DNA of 64,000 bases from DATCLS01 sp036563805 (GTDB lineage Bacteria > Actinomycetota > Acidimicrobiia > Acidimicrobiales > VFJN01). Below the pieces are notes generated by a model. The model searched no databases, was not told where the DNA came from, and saw only the letters and a list, made by a program, of their open reading frames with translations. The first letter of the stretch is position 1; each line of letters opens with the position of its first letter. Made by a program: the position numbers and the translations under genes. The DNA is taken from positions 1-64,000 of the forward strand of contig DATCLS010000056.1 of the NCBI GenBank assembly GCA_036563805.1, given 5' to 3'. Positions 43,407-51,766 of this stretch are shown here, piece after piece.

Positions 43407-43412
43407 AGTCTA
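43407..43412 (-). promoter_or_regulatory. -10 element of the GlmS-like gene (leaderless)
   Basis: TAGACT ends 8 nt before ATG 43398. Together with the stem-loop upstream, it indicates transcription independent of glmM. Confidence 0.55.
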
Positions 43413-43449
43413 CGGATACGGGGTGTCGCCGGTCCTGCGGCCTCCCCGC

Positions 43450-43501
43450 GCGGTCCGCCGGCCGGGCGCTGAGGCGGTCCGCCGACCGGCCGGCGGACCG
43501 C
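43450..43501 (-). terminator. 16-bp perfect inverted repeat between glmM and the GlmS-like gene
   Basis: GCGGTCCGCCGGCCGG (43450-43465) and its exact complement (43486-43501) flank a 20-nt loop that contains a further GCGGTCCGCC. It is a very stable hairpin 36 bp after glmM and upstream of the next promoter; likely a terminator. Confidence 0.7.
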
Positions 43502-43536
43502 CTGCCGTCATCCGGGCCAGTGGTCGCGGCCCGCCG

Positions 43537-44877
43537 TCAGCCGGCGGCCGCCTCCACCGCCCGGACCAGCTCGTCGGCCGCGGCCACCGCGTCGGCCTCG
43601 GTCGGCGCCTCGACCATGACCCGGACCAGCGGCTCGGTGCCGCTGGTGCGCACCAGCACCCGGCCCTTCTCGCCCAGGCGGGCCTCGACGGCGGCCACGT
43701 CGTCGGCCAGGCGGTCGACGATGGCCGGGTCGCGCCGGGCCACCCGCACGTTGCGCAGCACCTGGGGCAGGCGGGTCATCGCCGCGGCGGCCAGCTCGGC
43801 CAGCGGCCGGCCGGTCCGCACCACGACATCCAGCGTCTGGACGGCCGTGAGCAGCCCGTCGCCCGTGGTGGCCAGGTCGCGGAAGATCACGTGCCCGCTC
43901 TGCTCGCCGCCCAAGGCGTGGCCGCCGGCCTCCAGCGCCTCGAGCACGTAGCGGTCGCCCACCTTGGTCTCGACCACCCGGATGCCCCGCTCCTCCATGG
44001 CCAGACGGAAGCCCAGGTTGGTCATGACGGTGACGACCACGGTGTCGTGGGGCAGGGCGCCCCGCTCGTGGCGGTCGAGGGCGCAGATGGCGATGATCTG
44101 GTCGCCATCGACCAGCTCGCCCCGGGCGTCGACCAGCAGCACCCGGTCGGCGTCGCCGTCGAACGCCACTCCGGCGTCGGCCCCCCGCTCGGCCACGGCC
44201 CGCCGGAGCGCGTCGGGGTGGGTGGAGCCGGCGCCGGCGTTGATGTTGGTGCCGTCGGGGGCGTCGTGGAGGACCTCGACCTCGGCGCCCAGCCCGGCCA
44301 GCACGCCCGGCGCCACGGCGGTGGCGGCCCCGTGGGCGCAATCGACGACGAGCCGCAGGCCGTCGAGCCGCCGGCCCTCCAGCGAGGCGGCGACGGCTCG
44401 GCCGTAGCCGTCGTGGGCGGACACGGCGGTGACCGCCCCCACGGCGGCGCCGGTGGGGGCTGCGGCGCCGTCGTCGGCGGGCCGGGCGGCCAGCAGCTGG
44501 CGCAGCACGGCCTCGAGGCGCTCCTCGACGTCGTCGGGCAGCTTGCGGCCCCCGGCCGAGAACAGCTTGATGCCGTTGTCGGCGAACGGGTTGTGCGACG
44601 CGGACACGACCGCGGCCGGGGCGTTCTCGGTCGCCGACCACCACGCCACCTCGGGCGTGGGGGCCACGCCGAGCAGCACGACGTCGACGCCCTCGCTCGC
44701 CAGCCCGGCGGTCAGCGCCGCCTCGAGCAGCGGGCCCGAGCGCCGGGTGTCGCGTCCGATGGCGAAGCGGCCGCCGCCCAGGACCCGCGCCGCGGCGCGG
44801 CCCAGGGCGAGGGCCAGCTCGGGCGTCAGCTCGGCGTTGGCCACGCCCCGTACGCCGTCGGTGCCGAAGCGCAGCAC
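43537..44877 (-). CDS. glmM: Phosphoglucosamine mutase
   Basis: The protein is 446 residues. It interconverts glucosamine-6-phosphate and glucosamine-1-phosphate for UDP-GlcNAc. Seen: FGTDGVRGVAN at the start, the phospho-serine loop VVSASHNPFADNGIK, the Mg loop FDGDADRVLLVD, the sugar loop GGEQSGHV, and the phosphate loop VRTSGTEPLVRVMVE. GTG start at 44877, 19 nt after rpsI. Confidence 0.96.
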   Translation of the reverse strand: MLRFGTDGVRGVANAELTPELALALGRAAARVLGGGRFAIGRDTRRSGPLLEAALTAGLASEGVDVVLLGVAPTPEVAWWSATENAPAAVVSASHNPFADNGIKLFSAGGRKLPDDVEERLEAVLRQLLAARPADDGAAAPTGAAVGAVTAVSAHDGYGRAVAASLEGRRLDGLRLVVDCAHGAATAVAPGVLAGLGAEVEVLHDAPDGTNINAGAGSTHPDALRRAVAERGADAGVAFDGDADRVLLVDARGELVDGDQIIAICALDRHERGALPHDTVVVTVMTNLGFRLAMEERGIRVVETKVGDRYVLEALEAGGHALGGEQSGHVIFRDLATTGDGLLTAVQTLDVVVRTGRPLAELAAAAMTRLPQVLRNVRVARRDPAIVDRLADDVAAVEARLGEKGRVLVRTSGTEPLVRVMVEAPTEADAVAAADELVRAVEAAAG

Positions 44878-44896
44878 CGCTCGCCGCCCGGGCGGG

Positions 44897-45289
44897 CTAC
44901 CGCTTGGAGTACTGCGGGGCCTTGCGGGCCTTCTTGAGGCCGTACTTCTTGGACTCCTTCTCGCGCTGGTCGCGCGTCAGGAACCCGGCCCGCTTGAGCG
45001 TCGGGCGCAGCTCGGGGTCGACCTCGACCAGGGCGCGGGCGATGCCGAGCCGGAGGGCGCCCGCCTGGCCCGATATGCCGCCGCCCTTGATCGTCGCCTC
45101 GACGTCGTAGGTCTCGTGGGTGTTGGTGATCCGCAGCGGCTCGCTGAGGATCATCTGGTGGGCCTTGGACGGGAAGTACGTCGCGACGTCGCGGTCGTTG
45201 ACCGTGATCGTCCCCTGGCCCGGGCGGAGACGGACGCGGGCGACCGCTTCCTTGCGGCGGCCGGTGGACTGCACGAGCGGCTTGGGCAT
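44897..45289 (-). CDS. rpsI: 30S ribosomal protein S9
   Basis: The protein is 130 residues. It starts VQSTGRRKEAVARVRLRPG and ends KKARKAPQYSKR, the basic tail that reaches the P-site tRNA. ATG 45289 lies 14 nt after rplM, the universal rplM-rpsI pairing. A longer frame into rplM is spurious. Confidence 0.97.
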   Translation of the reverse strand: MPKPLVQSTGRRKEAVARVRLRPGQGTITVNDRDVATYFPSKAHQMILSEPLRITNTHETYDVEATIKGGGISGQAGALRLGIARALVEVDPELRPTLKRAGFLTRDQREKESKKYGLKKARKAPQYSKR

Positions 45290-45303
45290 CTTCCTCGGAC
45301 CCT

Positions 45304-45753
45304 CTAGGACGGACGACGGGCGTGGGCCACGTCGTAAGGCTGCGGCTTCTGGGCGGCGTGTGGGTGGTTGGGCCCGGCGTACACCTTGAGCTTGCCGAGC
45401 ATCTGCCGGCCCAGCCGGTTCTTCGGGAGCATGCCCCGCACGGTGCGGCGCACGGCCTCCTCGGGCTTGCGGGCCAGCAGGTCGCCGAAGGTCCGCGACC
45501 GGAGGCCACCCGGGTACCCCGAGTGCCGGTAGACGGTCTTGCGCTCGCCCTTGTTGGCGGTCAGCACGACCTTGTCGGCGTTGACGACGATGACGTGGTC
45601 GCCGGTGTCGAGGTGGGGGGCGAACGTCGGCTTGTGCTTGCCGCGGAGCAGGCTGGCCACCTCGGTGGCCAGACGGCCGAGGACCAGACCTTCGGCGTCG
45701 ATGACGTGCCAGGCACGCTCGATCTCTGCGGCTTTCGGGCTGTACGTGGGCAC
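45304..45753 (-). CDS. rplM: 50S ribosomal protein L13
   Basis: The protein is 149 residues, with RAWHVIDAEGLVLGRLATEV, GDHVIVVNADKV, RHSGYPGG and GMLPKNRLGRQML. GTG 45753 (VPTYSPK) was chosen because it matches family starts (xxTYSPK) and has AAGGTGG five nt upstream; GTG 45762 lies inside that ribosome site. Confidence 0.96.
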   Translation of the reverse strand: MPTYSPKAAEIERAWHVIDAEGLVLGRLATEVASLLRGKHKPTFAPHLDTGDHVIVVNADKVVLTANKGERKTVYRHSGYPGGLRSRTFGDLLARKPEEAVRRTVRGMLPKNRLGRQMLGKLKVYAGPNHPHAAQKPQPYDVAHARRPS

Positions 45754-45790
45754 GCGGGCCACCTTCGTCGGAGAACTTGCGGGGTGCAGG

Positions 45791-45816
45791 GGCGCTGCGG
45801 GGAGACGCGCAGCGCC
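45791..45816 (-). terminator. Stem-loop in the truA-rplM spacer (terminator or rplM leader)
   Basis: GGCGCTGCG (45791-45799) and CGCAGCGCC (45808-45816) are perfect arms with an 8-nt loop. It lies 38 bp upstream of the rplM start and 18 bp after truA. Confidence 0.5.
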
Positions 45817-45833
45817 GAGAGCGACTCAACAGG

Positions 45834-46604
45834 TTAGCGCGCCAACGCGCGCTCCTCATAGCCGACCTCGTAGAGGCACAGGCCCTGGGGCGGCGCCAGG
45901 GGCGACGCCTGCGACCGGTCACCGCTGGCCAGGATCCCCCGGATGTCGCCGGCGCGCTTGCGGCGCAGGCCGACGTCGACCAGCGTGCCGACCAGGCTGC
46001 GGATCATCTGGTGGCAGAAGGCGTTGGCCTGGATCTCGAACCGCAGGATGCCGTCGCCCAGGTCGGTCCACCCGGCCCGGTGGACCCGCCGCACCAGCGA
46101 CGGCTCGGACCCGTCGCGGCGGCGGGGGCGGCGGCAGAACGCCGAGAAGTCGTGCTCGCCGATGATCGGGTCGCAGCCGAGGCGCAGCAGGTCGATATCG
46201 AGCGGCTGGTCGACGTGCCAGGACAGCCGGGCCAGGAACGGGTCGGGCACCGGCCGGTTGAGGACCGTGTAGCGGTACACGCGGTAGGTGGCCCACCGGC
46301 GGGCGTCGAAACCCTCGGGCCCCTCGCCCACGTCGCGCACGACGATCTCGGGCGCGCACAGGCGGTTGAGAGCCCGCTGGAGCGCGCCCGGGTCGAACCG
46401 GTCGGCCGGGGCGTCGAAGCTCACGACCTGGCCCCAGGCGTGCACGCCGGTGTCGGTCCGCCCGGCGCAGGTCAGCTCGACCGGCGCCCGCAGGACCTTC
46501 TCGAGCGCGTCGCGCAGGGTCCCGCCGACCGTGCGCACCCCGGGGTTGGGGGCGAAGCCGTGGAACCCGGAGCCGTCGTAGGCGACGGTCATGCGAACGC
46601 GCAC
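45834..46604 (-). CDS. truA: tRNA pseudouridine(38-40) synthase TruA
   Basis: The protein is 256 residues. The catalytic Asp is in CAGRTDTGVHAWGQV; RRWATYRVYRY and FCHQMIRSLVGTLVDVG are family blocks. GTG 46604 gives VRVRMTVAYDGSGFHGFA, the usual beginning, with AGGGG 6 nt upstream; TTG 46637 would place ~11 extra residues across a terminator-like hairpin. It follows rplQ. Confidence 0.93.
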   Translation of the reverse strand: MRVRMTVAYDGSGFHGFAPNPGVRTVGGTLRDALEKVLRAPVELTCAGRTDTGVHAWGQVVSFDAPADRFDPGALQRALNRLCAPEIVVRDVGEGPEGFDARRWATYRVYRYTVLNRPVPDPFLARLSWHVDQPLDIDLLRLGCDPIIGEHDFSAFCRRPRRRDGSEPSLVRRVHRAGWTDLGDGILRFEIQANAFCHQMIRSLVGTLVDVGLRRKRAGDIRGILASGDRSQASPLAPPQGLCLYEVGYEERALAR

Positions 46605-46629
46605 CAGCGGCCCCTGAGGAGCCGCTGGT
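46603..46629 (-). terminator. Stem-loop between rplQ and truA
   Basis: ACCAGCGGC (46603-46611) and GCCGCTGGT (46621-46629) pair perfectly around 9 nt. The right arm reaches the truA ribosome site and start codon, so it may act as a terminator, an attenuator or a translational block. Confidence 0.6.
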
Positions 46630-46677
46630 TGTTCCAAGTCGTCGAAGAGGGTCAGGCCGCCGACGGTCGATCCCCCG

Positions 46678-47049
46678 TCAGACGAGCTCGATGCGCGCCA
46701 TGGGGGCGTTGTCGCCCTGGCGCGGGCCGAGCTTCAGGATGCGGGTGTAGCCGCCGTTGCGGTCGGCGTAGCGGGGCCCGATCTCGGAGAAGAGCTTGTG
46801 CGTCATCTCCTTGTCACCGAGGAACGAGATCACCTGCCGGACCTGGTGGACGGCGGTCTCGGGCGCGGCGTCGGCCTTGCGGGCCTTGGTGATCAGCTTC
46901 TCGGCGATGGGGCGCAGGGCCTTGGCCTTGGCCTCGGTCGTCACGATGCCCTCGGCGGCGAACAGGCTTGCCGCCAGGTTGGCCATCATGAGCCGCTGGT
47001 GGGAGCTGCTGCCGCCGAAGCGGCGACCCTTCTTGGGGATTCCAGGCAT
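46678..47049 (-). CDS. rplQ: 50S ribosomal protein L17
   Basis: The protein is 123 residues, with GRRFGGSSSHQRLMMANLAASLF, IVTTEAKAKALRPIAEKLIT and RNGGYTRILKLGPRQGDNAPM. It starts 10 nt after rpoA, the standard alpha-operon end. The hairpin before truA follows. Confidence 0.97.
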   Translation of the reverse strand: MPGIPKKGRRFGGSSSHQRLMMANLAASLFAAEGIVTTEAKAKALRPIAEKLITKARKADAAPETAVHQVRQVISFLGDKEMTHKLFSEIGPRYADRNGGYTRILKLGPRQGDNAPMARIELV

Positions 47050-47059
47050 GGCCGCGACC

Positions 47060-47998
47060 TCAGTCCTTGCTGCGGAGGGACAGCCCCCGCTCGTCGAGCT
47101 TCATGATCACCTCGTCCAGCGACTTCTGGCCGAAGTTGGTGATGGCGAGCAGGTCGTCCTCGGTCTTCTGCACCAGCTCGCCGACGGTGTTGACCTGGGC
47201 CCGCTTGAGGCAGTTGCGCGGCCGCTCGGACAGGTCGAGGTCCTCGATGGGGAGCTCGAGGTCGGGCGAACCGGCGCTGGTGATGGCCAGCTCGCCGAGC
47301 TCGAGGCCCTGCGGCTCGTCGCTCATGTCGGCGACCAGGCCGACCAGCGAACGCAGTGTGTCGCCGGCCGAGGCCAGCGCCTCGCGGGGCGAGATCGAGC
47401 CGTCGGTCTCGATGTCGAGCACCAGCCGGTCGTACTCGGTGGACTGCTCGACGCGGGTGGGCTCGACCTCGAAGGCCACGCGGCGGACCGGCGAGAAGAT
47501 CGAGTCGACCGGGATCACGCCGATGGTCGACGTCGTCTTGTTGGCCTCCGCCGACCGGTAGCCCCGGCCGCGGTCGACGGTGAGGTCGACCGCCAGGCGC
47601 CCGGACTTGTTGAGCGTGGCCAGGTGCAGGTCGGGGTTGAGGATCTCGACGTCGGACGTCGCCTGGATGTCCTGCGCGGTGACGTCGGCCGGGCCCCGCA
47701 CGTCGAGCCGCAGCGTGACGGGCTCGTCGCTGTGGGACACCAGCACGATGTCCTTCAGGTTGAGGATGATGTCGGTGACGTCCTCGACGACACCCGGGAT
47801 CGTGTCGAACTCGTGCAGCGCGTCGTCGAACCGGACCTGCGTGATCGCGGCGCCGGGGATCGACGACAGCAGGGTGCGTCGGAGCGAGTTGCCGAGGGTA
47901 TGGCCGAAGCCAGGGTCGAGCGGGCCGATGGCGAACCGCTGGCGGTTGCCTTCCTCTTCGGTGATCGGCTCGACCGTGGGGCGCTGCATGACCAGCAT
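47060..47998 (-). CDS. rpoA: RNA polymerase alpha subunit
   Basis: The protein is 312 residues. The N-terminal dimerisation domain includes RFAIGPLDPGFGHTLGNSLR and TLLSSIPGAAI. The C-terminal promoter-binding domain includes LDLSERPRNCLKRAQVNTVG and the NFGQKSLDEVIMKL block. ATG 47998 has GGGAGCC upstream; ATG 47989 (MQRPTVEP) is possible. Confidence 0.97.
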   Translation of the reverse strand: MLVMQRPTVEPITEEEGNRQRFAIGPLDPGFGHTLGNSLRRTLLSSIPGAAITQVRFDDALHEFDTIPGVVEDVTDIILNLKDIVLVSHSDEPVTLRLDVRGPADVTAQDIQATSDVEILNPDLHLATLNKSGRLAVDLTVDRGRGYRSAEANKTTSTIGVIPVDSIFSPVRRVAFEVEPTRVEQSTEYDRLVLDIETDGSISPREALASAGDTLRSLVGLVADMSDEPQGLELGELAITSAGSPDLELPIEDLDLSERPRNCLKRAQVNTVGELVQKTEDDLLAITNFGQKSLDEVIMKLDERGLSLRSKD

Positions 47999-48039
47999 GG
48001 CGGAGGCTCCCTGTCGGAGTAAGTCGAGAGTGTGCGGAT

Positions 48040-48654
48040 TTACTTGCTGTAGAGCTCGACGATGAGCTGCTCGCGCACGGGCACGTCGATGTGCTCGCGC
48101 AGCGGGTAGTCGCGCACCTTCACCGAGAAGCCGTCGTCCTCGGTGTCGAGCCAGGGCGGGGGCGTGCGGCTGAGCACGTCGCGGTTCCACTGGACGACGA
48201 CCATCTGCCGGGCCTTGGGCCGCAGCGTGATCACGTCGCCCTTGCGGACGCGGTAGCTCGGGATGTTGACCCGCCGGCCGTTCACGTCGACGTGGCCGTG
48301 GCTGACGAACTGACGGGCCTGGGGCCGGGTGGACGCCCAGCCCGCCCGGTAGACGATGTTGTCGAGGCGGCGCTCGAGGAGACGGAGCATCTCCTCGCCG
48401 GTGACGCCCTTGCGGCGCCGGGCCTCCTCGTAGAGGTTGCGGAACTGCCGCTCGTTCAGGCCGTAGGTGTAGCGGGCCTTCTGCTTCTCCTGCAGCTGGA
48501 GCAGGTGCTCGGAGGCGTTGCGCCGCCGGCTGCGCCCGTGCTCGCCGGGCGGGTAGGGCCGGCGCTCGAGGGCGCGGCTCTCACCGGCGGTGCCCCAGAT
48601 GTTGACACCGAGACGGCGGGAGACTCGGGACTTGGGTCCGGTGTAACGGGCCAT
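48040..48654 (-). CDS. rpsD: 30S ribosomal protein S4
   Basis: The protein is 204 residues. It begins MARYTGPKSRVSRRLGVNIW and contains RRPYPPGEHG and the S4 RNA-binding module RLDNIVYRAGWASTRPQARQ. The N-terminal zinc cysteines of some S4 proteins are absent (cysteine-free form). Alpha-operon member. Confidence 0.97.
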   Translation of the reverse strand: MARYTGPKSRVSRRLGVNIWGTAGESRALERRPYPPGEHGRSRRRNASEHLLQLQEKQKARYTYGLNERQFRNLYEEARRRKGVTGEEMLRLLERRLDNIVYRAGWASTRPQARQFVSHGHVDVNGRRVNIPSYRVRKGDVITLRPKARQMVVVQWNRDVLSRTPPPWLDTEDDGFSVKVRDYPLREHIDVPVREQLIVELYSK

Positions 48655-48673
48655 GTCGTCGACCTCCTTCGCC

Positions 48674-49075
48674 TCAGACCCGGCGCCGCTTGGGCGGGCG
48701 GCAGCCGTTGTGGGGGACAGGGGTGACGTCCTTGATGCCGGTCACCTCGATGCCGACGTTCTGGATGGAGCGGATGGCCGTCTCCCGCCCAGAGCCCGGG
48801 CCCTTGACCTGCACGTCGACCTTGCGGACGCCGTGGTCCATCGCTCGGCGGGCGGCGGCCTCGGCGGCCGTCTGGGCCGCGTACGGCGTCGACTTGCGGG
48901 AGCCCTTGAAGCCCACGTTCCCGGCAGAAGCCCAGGACAGGACGTTGCCCTCCTGGTCGGTGAACGTGACGATCGTGTTGTTGAAGCTGCTCTTGATGTG
49001 AGCCACGCCGTGGCTCACGTTCTTGCGCTCGCGCTTGCGGGGCCTGCGGCCGCCGGGGGACTTCGGCTTCGCCAT
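48674..49075 (-). CDS. rpsK: 30S ribosomal protein S11
   Basis: The protein is 133 residues: GVAHIKSSFNNTIVTFTD, GFKGSRKSTPYAAQ, and the C-terminal PVPHNGCRPPKRRRV. 19 nt before rpsD. Confidence 0.97.
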   Translation of the reverse strand: MAKPKSPGGRRPRKRERKNVSHGVAHIKSSFNNTIVTFTDQEGNVLSWASAGNVGFKGSRKSTPYAAQTAAEAAARRAMDHGVRKVDVQVKGPGSGRETAIRSIQNVGIEVTGIKDVTPVPHNGCRPPKRRRV

Positions 49076-49081
49076 CGGGGG

Positions 49082-49459
49082 TTACTTCCTCACCTTCTTC
49101 TTGCCCGCGACCGTCTTCTTCGGTCCCTTGCGCGTGCGAGCGTTGGTCTGCGTGCGCTGGCCGCGCACGGGGAGGCCGCGGCGATGGCGGAGCCCCTGCC
49201 AGCAGCCGATCTCCATCTTGCGCTTGATGTCCTGCTGGACCTCGCGGCGCAGGTCGCCCTCGACCTTGAGGGTCGCCTCGATGTGGTTGCGGATCCGCGC
49301 CACCTCGTCGTCGGTCAGATCGCGGACCCGGGTGTTGGGATCGATCGACAGCGCGTCGGTGATCTCACGGGCGCGCGTGCGACCGATGCCGTAGATGTAC
49401 GTGAGCGAGATCTCCAGCCGCTTCTCGCGGGGGATGTCGACGCCAGCGATGCGTGCCAT
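49082..49459 (-). CDS. rpsM: 30S ribosomal protein S13
   Basis: The protein is 125 residues: MARIAGVDIPREKRLEISLT, YIYGIGRTRAREI, RHRRGLPVRGQRTQTNARTR and a basic tail. 6 nt before rpsK. Confidence 0.97.
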   Translation of the reverse strand: MARIAGVDIPREKRLEISLTYIYGIGRTRAREITDALSIDPNTRVRDLTDDEVARIRNHIEATLKVEGDLRREVQQDIKRKMEIGCWQGLRHRRGLPVRGQRTQTNARTRKGPKKTVAGKKKVRK

Positions 49460-49480
49460 GCGAGTGGGTGCCGCCTTCCT

Positions 49481-49594
49481 CTAACCCTGGCGCTGCTTGT
49501 GGCGCGGGTTGCTGCAGATGACCTGGACACGCCCGTGCCGCCGGATCACCTTGCACTTGTCACAGATCTTCTTGACGCTCGGTCGGACCTTCAT
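49481..49594 (-). CDS. rpmJ: 50S ribosomal protein L36
   Basis: The protein is 37 residues: MKVRPSVKKICDKCKVIRRH, with the zinc ligands C-x2-C, a later Cys and CSNPRHKQRQG. ATG 49594 is 10 nt after the infA stop. A longer frame through infA is spurious. Confidence 0.96.
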   Translation of the reverse strand: MKVRPSVKKICDKCKVIRRHGRVQVICSNPRHKQRQG

Positions 49595-49604
49595 CGGTTT
49601 CTCG

Positions 49605-49829
49605 TCACTTGTAGCGATAGGTGATGCGACCTCGGCTGAGGTCGTAGGGGGTGAGCTCCACCTGCACGCGATCGCCGGGAAGGATGCGGATGTAGTGCAT
49701 GCGCATCTTCCCGGAGATGTGGGCGAGCACCTTGTGGCCGTTCTCGAGCTCGACCCTGAACATGGCATTAGGGAGGGGCTCGATGACGGTCCCCTCGAGA
49801 ACGATCGCGTCTTCCTTGGGCTTCGGCAG
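49605..49829 (-). CDS. infA: Translation initiation factor IF-1, apparent CTG start
   Basis: The protein is 74 residues: PKPKEDAIVLEGTVIEPLPN, AMFRVELENGHKVLAHISGK, MRMHYIRILPGDRVQVELTP, YDLSRGRITYRYK, a full-length IF-1 aligned to the last residue. No ATG, GTG or TTG occurs in frame within the ~95 nt upstream that I read. GAGGAG stands 7 nt before a CTG (49829) that gives a normal N-terminus; an ATT lies 6 nt further up. The only in-frame ATG (at AMF) would delete the first 22 residues. IF-1 binds the 30S A site. First gene of infA-rpmJ-rpsM-rpsK-rpsD-rpoA-rplQ. Confidence 0.88.
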   Translation of the reverse strand: MPKPKEDAIVLEGTVIEPLPNAMFRVELENGHKVLAHISGKMRMHYIRILPGDRVQVELTPYDLSRGRITYRYK

Positions 49830-50047
49830 GGGAATGCTCCTCGTGTTGGCGGCTACGGGGGGTCGGACGACCGAATCGCGCGCGCGTCGAGAACGACGGG
49901 GCGACTCAGAGCCGACGAAACATGCTAGCGCTTCGAGCTACGGGGGAAAACTCCGCGCTCACGCGCCGTCGCCTCGCTTTCGCGGGGCGACCCGCCTGGC
50001 GGGCTCAGGTTAGCGGAACTCTCCCGATCCGGCGCGGGTAACGCCAC

Positions 50048-50053
50048 TATGGT
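50048..50053 (+). promoter_or_regulatory. -10 element of the PhoD-like gene (leaderless)
   Basis: TATGGT ends 8 nt before GTG 50062, the recurrent leaderless spacing. Confidence 0.55.
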
Positions 50054-50061
50054 CCACGAAG

Positions 50062-51603
50062 GTGGTCGCGAGGCGGACGTTCCTGGCCGGTGCCGCCGGC
50101 TTGGCGGGGCTGACGCTCACGGGCTGGTCGGACCCGCGCCCCGGATGGTCGCACCCGCCGCGCCGCCGGCTCCCCGACGGCCTGTTCGCGCTCGGGGTGG
50201 CATCGGGCGACCCCCGACCCGACAGCGTCATCCTCTGGACCCGCCTGGCGCCCGACCCGCTGGCCCCGGGCGGCGGCATGCCGCCCGAGCGGGTGCCGGT
50301 CCACTGGGAGGTCGCCCGCGACGAGCGGTTCCGGCGGGTGGTGCGGGCGGGCACGGTCATGGCCCTGCCCGACTGGGCCCACTCGGTGCACGTCAACGCG
50401 CCCGGCCTGCGCCCCGACACCTGGTACCACTACCGCTTCCGGGTCGGCGACGAGGTCAGCCCCGTCGGGCGGACGCGCACGACGCCGGCGCCCGGGCGGG
50501 GTGGCCACCTGCGGTTCCTGTTCGCCTCGTGCCAGGACTGGCAGGACGGCCACTGGCCGGCGTGGGCCGCGGCCCCGGGCGACGACCCCGACCTGGTCGT
50601 GCACCTGGGCGACTACATCTACGAGGGCGGCGCCGCCGCGGACGTCGTGCGCCCCCACGACGGGCCCGAGGCCAGGACGCTGGAGCAGTACCGGAACCGC
50701 TACGCGCTCTACAAGGGCGACCCCGCGCTCCAGGCGGCCCACGCCGCCTGCCCGTGGGTGGTGACGTGGGACGACCACGAGGTCGAGAACAACTACGTCG
50801 GCCTGGTGCCCCAGGACCCGGCCGAGGCCAACGCCTTCCCGGACCGGCGGGCCGCCGCCTACCGGGCCTGGTGGGAGCACCAGCCGGTCCGCCTACCGCC
50901 GCCGTCCGGCCCCGACCTGCGCATCCACCGCACGGTCGACTGGGGCCGGCTGGTCCGGTTCCACGTGCTCGACACCCGCCAGCACCGTGACGACCAGCCG
51001 TGCGCCGACGTCGCGCTGGTCGGCGACATCGGCCCCGACTGCCCCGACCGCACCGCCCCGGGCGCCACCGTGCTCGGCGAGCGCCAGGAGCGGTGGCTGG
51101 GGCGGGCGCTGCGCCGCTCGCACGCCCGGTGGGACGTGCTGGCCAACCAGGCGGTCATGACGGCCATGCCGCTGGCCGGGAACCTCTTCAACATGGACCA
51201 GTGGGACGGGTACGCCGCGGCCCGGAGCCGGCTGTTCGACCAACTGCGGGCGGCCGGCACCGAGAACCCGGTCGTGATCACGGGCGACATCCACGCCGCC
51301 GGGGTGGCCGACCTGGTCGACGACCCGGAGGCCGAGCCCGTCGGCACCGAGCTGGTAGGCACGTCGATCAGCTCGAGCTTCGACCCCGGCCTGGCCGACG
51401 TCGCCGAGGAGCTCATCCGCGGGCTCCCCCACGTCCGCTACGCCAACGTGCGCCAGCGCGGCTACGTGCGCTGCGACGTGACCGGCGACGAGCTGGTGGC
51501 CCGCTACCGGTTCGCCGAGTCGGTCACGACCCCCGACGCCCCGGTCACGACCGGCACCACGTGGACGATCACCGCCGGCCGGCCGGGCGCCGAGGGGACC
51601 TGA
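50062..51603 (+). CDS. PhoD-family alkaline phosphatase, Tat-exported
   Basis: The protein is 513 residues. The twin-arginine signal is VARRTFLAGAAGLAGLTLTG. An N-terminal Ig-like domain (LGVASGDPRPDSVILWTRLAP) precedes the phosphatase core with FASCQDW, HLGDYIYEGG, WDDHEVENNY, LDTRQHRDD, DVLANQAVM and ITGDIHAAG, the metal and phosphate sites of PhoD phosphodiesterase/phosphomonoesterases. It probably releases phosphate outside the cell. GTG start and leaderless promoter agree. It is the first of the five + strand accessory genes between infA and map. Confidence 0.92.
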   Translation: MVARRTFLAGAAGLAGLTLTGWSDPRPGWSHPPRRRLPDGLFALGVASGDPRPDSVILWTRLAPDPLAPGGGMPPERVPVHWEVARDERFRRVVRAGTVMALPDWAHSVHVNAPGLRPDTWYHYRFRVGDEVSPVGRTRTTPAPGRGGHLRFLFASCQDWQDGHWPAWAAAPGDDPDLVVHLGDYIYEGGAAADVVRPHDGPEARTLEQYRNRYALYKGDPALQAAHAACPWVVTWDDHEVENNYVGLVPQDPAEANAFPDRRAAAYRAWWEHQPVRLPPPSGPDLRIHRTVDWGRLVRFHVLDTRQHRDDQPCADVALVGDIGPDCPDRTAPGATVLGERQERWLGRALRRSHARWDVLANQAVMTAMPLAGNLFNMDQWDGYAAARSRLFDQLRAAGTENPVVITGDIHAAGVADLVDDPEAEPVGTELVGTSISSSFDPGLADVAEELIRGLPHVRYANVRQRGYVRCDVTGDELVARYRFAESVTTPDAPVTTGTTWTITAGRPGAEGT

Positions 51604-51748
51604 CCGCGACCCGCTCGCGGGGCGCACCGCCACCTGATCCGGACCTGCCCGCGAGCCGACAGGGGGCCGAGCGCGACCCGACCGCGACCCGGCTGCGCCC
51701 AGGTCGCGGACCCTGACCGCGGGTCGGCACCCACGAGCCGGGTGAAAT

Positions 51749-51763
51749 CTGACACAGTGTCAG
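51749..51763. promoter_or_regulatory. 15-bp perfect palindrome before the first luciferase-like gene
   Basis: CTGACAC-A-GTGTCAG is a perfect palindrome ending 3 nt before ATG 51767. It resembles the site at 54609-54623 (both CTGAC-N5-GTCAG). A TetR-type operator is likely. Confidence 0.7.
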
Positions 51764-51766
51764 GAC

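Noticed and set aside
43399..43536. A glmS ribozyme/riboswitch ahead of the GlmS-like gene
   Set aside because: The region is only 138 bp, has one simple hairpin, and the likely transcript starts at the ATG; the ribozyme core cannot fit.
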